Below are positions 42,272 through 46,106 of a DNA stretch of 46,106 nt, piece after piece. Source of the stretch: Myxosarcina sp. GI1 (GTDB lineage: Bacteria > Cyanobacteriota > Cyanobacteriia > Cyanobacteriales > Xenococcaceae); contig NZ_JRFE01000010.1 in the NCBI RefSeq assembly GCF_000756305.1, positions 21,932 through 68,037 on the forward strand, written 5' to 3'. The position numbers were made by a program, and so were the translations under genes. The stretch's first letter is position 1. Each line of letters begins with the position of its first letter. The notes under the pieces are model-generated. The model made no database searches. It was not told the origin of the DNA and worked only from the letters and a program-made list of their open reading frames with translations.

Positions 42272-42395
42272 CTTATAGCTTTACATATTTTAATAAACTC
42301 AATATTGGTAGAAAATTGGTAGACAAAGTTATTGACAATAGCTCAAAATCTCTCAAGTAAAGGGATTTAAGAATTATTTGTTCACTTTGGGGTAG

Positions 42396-42428
42396 TGGGG
42401 GTCGTGGGTTCAAATCCCGCCGCTCCGA
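42396..42428 (+). tRNA. 3' fragment of a tRNA gene
   Basis: The T-arm is complete: stem GTGGG (42404-42408), loop TTCAAAT, stem CCCGC (42416-42420), then acceptor 3' strand CGCTCCG and discriminator A (42428). The matching 5' strand CGGAGCG, the D-arm and the anticodon arm are missing upstream, so the amino acid cannot be named. A truncated 3' end at an island edge is what site-specific integration or a deletion leaves behind. Confidence 0.8.
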
Positions 42429-42470
42429 TTTAATTCAAACCCTCTCAGCGATAGGGCTTTGTAGTTTTTG

Positions 42471-42590
42471 TGTCGATTGCCACATTATTTGTCACCTTTT
42501 TCAAATTGATGTCGTCTTGACTAATTATTTGTCATCAGTAAAAAATTAGTGTCGCTTTAACAAAATGAATGTTATTATTAAAACTTTTTT
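42471..42590 (+). mobile_element. solitary Tn7-like (CAST V-K type) left-end sequence with TnsB-type repeats
   Basis: TGTCGATTGCCACATTATTT opens the end. TGTC then recurs at 42490, 42510, 42530 and 42550, and TGTT at 42570, each exactly 20 bp apart in an A/T-rich unit (TTATTTGTCA, TTGATGTCGT, TTATTTGTCA, TTAGTGTCGC). This resembles the left end of Scytonema CAST as I remember it. It starts 64 bp after the GTG at 42404-42406 in the tRNA T-arm, matching the 60-66 bp PAM-to-insertion distance of type V-K elements. No transposase or Cas gene is in the window. Confidence 0.65.
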
Positions 42591-42649
42591 TTCGCCGAGA
42601 AAATTTTAATTCATATAGCTAAATAGATTTGTAGAACAAAATGTAAATC

Positions 42650-42989
42650 AGTTTTGACTCTACTGTTTTGAGATGAGGTTTTCTTCCAGCACCTTTGCTT
42701 CTTTGTCAATGATTAGCATATCAAATTGCGTTTTCCCTAACCCCAAAGTGTTGAGCGCATTCTCTTAGTAAAGCATCGGCAAATTGCTATATATGGCGCG
42801 AAAGTTGACCCCCAGTCAAGCTTTCGGCTTCTTCTTGACACTTTTGGAGTCAAATTGTCTCGTTTACACCAATCATTAATTATTTACACCCCATAAACTT
42901 ATTTCGTGTCGTCTCGATGCTTCTGCTTTAGAATCACCTCGACATACAAATTCTACTACCCGTTTGTGTAAGTCAATGCTGTATGACAT
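42650..42989 (-). pseudogene. IS630-family transposase remnant, frameshifted
   Basis: ATG at 42989: MSYSIDLHKRVVEFVCRGDS and KAEASRRHEISLWGVN, the IS630 helix-turn-helix start, then a stop. Shifted frames continue DWCKRDNLTPK, then ADALLRECAQHFGVRENAI. Several stops make it inactive. The rest of the element, including its inverted ends, is not seen. Confidence 0.7.
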
Positions 42990-43246
42990 TTGATTATTAT
43001 TTTCCTCTAATTTTACTCGGTCAATCTGCCAACTAAAAATACGCAAGGATAGTTGATATCAACAGCTTAGAAAATTTCTATGGGAAAACTATGATTTAGG
43101 AATGGCGTTAGTGTGAAATTTAATTCCGCTCGGATTGATAAGATCGCGAGCATTGCCTCCAAAAATCTATCTTTTTGACACACGAGCGACAAAACAAATT
43201 TTTAAATTATCAGAGTTTCTATAAGTTAAGTTCTAAGGTAAAAATT

Positions 43247-44530
43247 ATGTCTACTTATCCCCAACCACAATCCAATCCTAACGAAACTCTAAATTCTGCT
43301 CCTCGCTCCCATCGTCGAAAAGTAGCCAAACAATCTGCCGCAGCTTTGGCTCTGGTTCTTTTAGGCGTAGGCGTAGGTGTTGGTGGAGACTACTTATTCG
43401 CTCATAATAGTATGGTTACGGGAACTTCAGCCGTTGCTCAATCTAATTCGCCCGAAGCCAATAAAAAAGCTACCCAGTCGCAACCGAGCGATGATGCCCA
43501 ACCATACAATCGCATTGCAGAGATAGTGCAACAGGTAGGTCCTGCGGTAGTGCGAATCGACTCTTCGCGTACGGTAAATAATCCTAATGCCGATCTATTT
43601 AACGAGCCTTTTTTCCGCAACTTTTTTGGTTCACAAATGCCACAAATGCCGGATAAAGAAGTGCAGAAAGGAACTGGATCGGGTTTTATTATTAACGACA
43701 ACGGTACGATTCTGACTAACGCTCACGTAGTTGATGGGGCAGAACAGGTTACGGTGACGCTCAAAGATGGTCGCACTTTTGAAGGAAAAGTAATGGGTAA
43801 AGACCCTGTTACTGACGTAGCAGTAGTAAAAATTGCCGCCAATAATTTACCAACGCTAAAAATTGGTGACAGTAACTCACTACAGCCAGGAGAAATGGCG
43901 ATCGCCATTGGCAACCCGATGGGACTCGATAACACCGTTACCGAAGGCATTATCAGTGCTACGGGACGTACGGCAGGGCAAGTAGGTGTTCCCGATAAAC
44001 GAGTAGATTTTATTCAAACCGATGCTGCAATTAATCCTGGTAACTCTGGCGGTCCGTTGTTAAACCAGAGAGGTGAAGTCATCGGCATCAATACCGCTAT
44101 CATTCAAGGAGCGCAGGGACTTGGTTTTGCCATTCCTATCGATACGGCTCGACGTATTTCCGACCAGTTGATTGCTTCGGGTAAAGTCGAACATCCTTTC
44201 CTGGGCATTCAAATGGTTACACTAACCCCAGAAGTTAAACAAGAAATTAATTCTAATCCCAACAGTGGTTTGAGCGTTTATGAAGATAAAGGAGTATTGG
44301 TAGTCAGAGTAGTTCCAGATTCTCCTGCCGATAAAGCTGGTTTGAGGGCTGGCGATGTTATCGAGCAAGTTAACGGTCAACCAGTTGAAGATGCTGATGC
44401 TTTACAGGAAGCAGTAGAAAATAGTGGTGTAGGTAAAAATCTCGAATTAGGTTTAAAACGCAATGGACAAGAGATGAATCTGGCAGTCAAAGCTGGTGCT
44501 TATCCTACCGCTCAAGCTGAAACTAATTAG
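43247..44530 (+). CDS. Deg/HtrA serine protease with one PDZ domain
   Basis: 427 residues from ATG 43247 (an upstream TTG extension is less likely; AAGG precedes the ATG). A basic N-terminus and one hydrophobic segment ([17 protein letters not shown]) act as signal anchor for periplasm or thylakoid lumen. Catalytic triad: His in TNAHVVDG, Asp in [11 protein letters not shown], Ser in GNSGGPL. One PDZ domain follows ([20 protein letters not shown]). This matches cyanobacterial HhoA/HhoB/HtrA, which degrade damaged proteins in the cell envelope during light and heat stress. Which of the three paralogues it is cannot be settled here. Confidence 0.93.
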   Translation: MSTYPQPQSNPNETLNSAPRSHRRKVAKQSAAALALVLLGVGVGVGGDYLFAHNSMVTGTSAVAQSNSPEANKKATQSQPSDDAQPYNRIAEIVQQVGPAVVRIDSSRTVNNPNADLFNEPFFRNFFGSQMPQMPDKEVQKGTGSGFIINDNGTILTNAHVVDGAEQVTVTLKDGRTFEGKVMGKDPVTDVAVVKIAANNLPTLKIGDSNSLQPGEMAIAIGNPMGLDNTVTEGIISATGRTAGQVGVPDKRVDFIQTDAAINPGNSGGPLLNQRGEVIGINTAIIQGAQGLGFAIPIDTARRISDQLIASGKVEHPFLGIQMVTLTPEVKQEINSNPNSGLSVYEDKGVLVVRVVPDSPADKAGLRAGDVIEQVNGQPVEDADALQEAVENSGVGKNLELGLKRNGQEMNLAVKAGAYPTAQAETN

Positions 44531-44872
44531 TTTAGTCCCTTTCTACAATGGGCATTAACTCAACACCGATTGGTTTATGAAGTAAGGAAATGCAGTTATA
44601 GCAAAAGAATGCGGCAGGTGAGAGGGAGCGGTAAAAGTGACACAAAACTGACATAGATTTGTCATAGCCTGGAAGAGAAAGACTGTTAAGCTAAATCATG
44701 CTTTATACATATTCTTTTTAAATCTAAAGTTAAAGTAATTTTTACTTTTTATAAACAAGAATATGTACGCTAATGAAATTCAAGTCTCGCTTCATATTGC
44801 TTTCTCCACTTCGACCGCCTTCCTAGCTAAAACCTTGGTTCGCCTGTCTGTTGCTTTTGGCAATACTCAATT
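44531..44872. other. gene-free spacer
   Basis: I see no gene, clear promoter or terminator. A short inverted repeat TGACA/TGTCA lies near 44652-44667. Confidence 0.4.
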
Positions 44873-45760
44873 ATGAATCTCAAAATAGATCGTGAAAAAA
44901 TACTAAATTATTTGGCAATTATAATTAGTTCTGCGGCAATTCTATTTTTTAGTATTATCGATCATTTAGTCTTTATTGATATTTCTCTATCACTTTTTTA
45001 TTTGTTACCTATCTTTTTTGCGAGTTGGTACGGAAAAAAGCAGTTTTCCTATTTTTTAGTATTGCTAAGTACCATTGGTAGTTTTATTGGCGAATTTCAA
45101 GTAAAACATCATGTGTATCTACTAATAGTTCTATGGAATACATTAGTAAGATTAATTGTATTTTTTACCATAGCTTATTTAATATCTAGTCTCAAAACAG
45201 CTTACGAAAAAGAAAAAGTTCTGTCTCGTATAGACCCCTTAACAGGAATAGCAAATCGACGATTTTTTATCGAATTATTGCGAAGCGAATCTATACGCTC
45301 TGTTCGTTACGGTCATTTTCTAACTTTGGCTTATTTCGATCTAGATAACTTTAAACAAGTCAACGATCGCCAAGGACACGATCTGGGAGATAAATTATTA
45401 AGATTTATTGCTCAAACTGTCAAACAACAAATTCGTGAAACGGATACTGTCGCTCGTTTGGGGGGAGACGAATTTGCTTTGCTTTTACCAGAAACGAACT
45501 ATGAAGCTGGTCAGTTCGTTTTGTCTCGTCTTCAGCAACAACTTAGAACATCCATTGAAGCTTACTTTCCTTCAGTAAGCCTTAGTATAGGAGCGGTTAC
45601 TTTCCAAAATTTCCCCGATTCAACTGATAAAATGCTGGAAGTGGCAGATAGTTTAATGTATCGAGTCAAACAAAATGGTAAAAATAACCTCGAACATCAG
45701 ATATTTGCAACAGGTAACACTAAAACCGACCGAAATATTTCAAGTTTAGCCAAAAATTAA
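44873..45760 (+). CDS. membrane-bound diguanylate cyclase (GGDEF)
   Basis: 295 residues. Three to four membrane helices in the first ~105 residues (LAIIISSAAILFFSIIDHLV, LFYLLPIFFASW, VRLIVFFTIAYLISSL) form a MASE-like sensor. The GGDEF domain begins at RIDPLTGIANRRFF and has the active motif ARLGGDEFALLLPE. The inhibitory site RETD lies five residues before GGDEF, so product feedback is expected. It makes c-di-GMP from two GTP and would affect surface attachment or motility. No EAL domain. Confidence 0.92.
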   Translation: MNLKIDREKILNYLAIIISSAAILFFSIIDHLVFIDISLSLFYLLPIFFASWYGKKQFSYFLVLLSTIGSFIGEFQVKHHVYLLIVLWNTLVRLIVFFTIAYLISSLKTAYEKEKVLSRIDPLTGIANRRFFIELLRSESIRSVRYGHFLTLAYFDLDNFKQVNDRQGHDLGDKLLRFIAQTVKQQIRETDTVARLGGDEFALLLPETNYEAGQFVLSRLQQQLRTSIEAYFPSVSLSIGAVTFQNFPDSTDKMLEVADSLMYRVKQNGKNNLEHQIFATGNTKTDRNISSLAKN

Positions 45761-45845
45761 AATGAACAATGAGCAGATATTCAGTGGTCGGTGAAAATTA
45801 TTTACTGTTCATTATTCATTGTTAACCGACATTCCGCAGAAAAGT

Positions 45846-46106
45846 TTAAGAGAGCAGATAATATTGACGACAATAGGAATTAAAAAACTGAAGAATGTGA
45901 CTTCGTTCACTAGTAAGATTACTAATTTGTTTGACTCCACCGAAGGAAACAAGATGAACCGACATAAAGCATTGAAAAACCCAACGTAGAGTAGGGGAAG
46001 TAGTCGGTTTGCCCAACTGATTAGGAATAGTTTGCCCTGCGGTTGCCAAAGCTAGTCGTAAAGCACGTTGACCCAGACTATAAACTAAAAGAGATAAGCC
46101 CATAAC
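45846..46106 (-). CDS. IS1634-type transposase, C-terminal part (cut by window edge)
   Basis: 85 codons open to the right edge of the window. LSLLVYSLGQRALRLALATA, QTIPNQLGKPTTSPTLRWVF and QCFMSVHLVSFGGVKQISNL match what I recall of the end of IS1634-like DDE transposases in cyanobacteria. The catalytic part and the other end of the element lie beyond the window, so completeness cannot be judged. Its terminal repeat on this side would be near 45,800-45,845. Confidence 0.75.
   Translation of the reverse strand, partial: VMGLSLLVYSLGQRALRLALATAGQTIPNQLGKPTTSPTLRWVFQCFMSVHLVSFGGVKQISNLTSERSHILQFFNSYCRQYYLLS

Noticed and set aside
42340-42428. A complete tRNA gene
   Set aside because: No 5' acceptor strand CGGAGCG, D-arm or anticodon arm is found upstream within the needed distance.
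42486-42585. Five evenly spaced 20-bp units that could suggest a CRISPR array
   Set aside because: The units are too short, diverge from each other and lack the repeat-spacer structure; the pattern fits transposase-binding sites better. No cas gene is in the window.
44637-44680. GACA/TGTC motifs that might be the missing right end of the transposon
   Set aside because: Spacing is irregular and no terminal TGT/ACA end is visible.

Overview
The window looks like chromosomal DNA of a cyanobacterium. The palindrome GCGATCGC (HIP1) and its GCGATC/CGATCG core are scattered everywhere, GC is low to moderate, and the transposase remnants and toxin-antitoxin families are typical of filamentous and pleurocapsalean cyanobacteria. 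The species cannot be named from the sequence alone.

Left part (1-24.5 kb): a phosphorus-acquisition island. It opens with the tail of a phosphonate ABC permease (phnE), followed by a decayed hicBA pair, a GNAT and an O-methyltransferase. Next come two large phosphatase/nuclease genes: a 1694-residue protein joining a nuclease/phosphatase fold, an esterase-like phytase domain, a beta-propeller phytase and PhoD, and an 895-residue RTX-tailed nuclease. A complete C-P lyase gene set follows: phnM, a PhnZ-like HD oxygenase and a GNAT on +; phnL (frameshifted), phnK, phnJ, a FosA-like gene, a cupin, phnI fused to a GNAT, phnH and phnG on -. The usual phnGHIJKL order is kept, but a 1651-residue glycerophosphodiesterase/phytase-like gene on the opposite strand and a transposase scrap sit between phnJ and phnK. 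Together these genes could release phosphate from DNA, phytate, phosphomono- and diesters, glycerophosphodiesters and phosphonates. Pho-box-like octamer arrays with 11-bp period precede several of them.

Middle and right (24.5-42.4 kb): an accessory, plasmid-like region on which genes accumulate and decay. It holds many toxin-antitoxin genes (some broken by a stop or a small hairpin insertion), Gp157-like and SWIM-type plasmid/phage genes, a serine recombinase, C-terminal scraps of restriction-modification genes tied to a 93-bp direct repeat, a ParA stump and a second degraded copy of a two-gene plasmid block interrupted by a 346-bp MITE-like element. Two secreted amidase-RTX genes face each other tail to tail; their promoters and first ~33 codons form a near-identical inverted repeat.

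Far right (42.4-46.1 kb): the region ends at a 3' tRNA fragment. Beginning 64 bp after a GTG triplet in the tRNA T-arm is a solitary transposon end with TnsB-type motifs at exact 20-bp spacing, as expected for the left end of a Tn7-like (CAST type V-K) element. No transposition, Cas12k or CRISPR genes are visible. An IS630 remnant, a Deg/HtrA protease, a diguanylate cyclase and the tail of an IS1634-type transposase follow.
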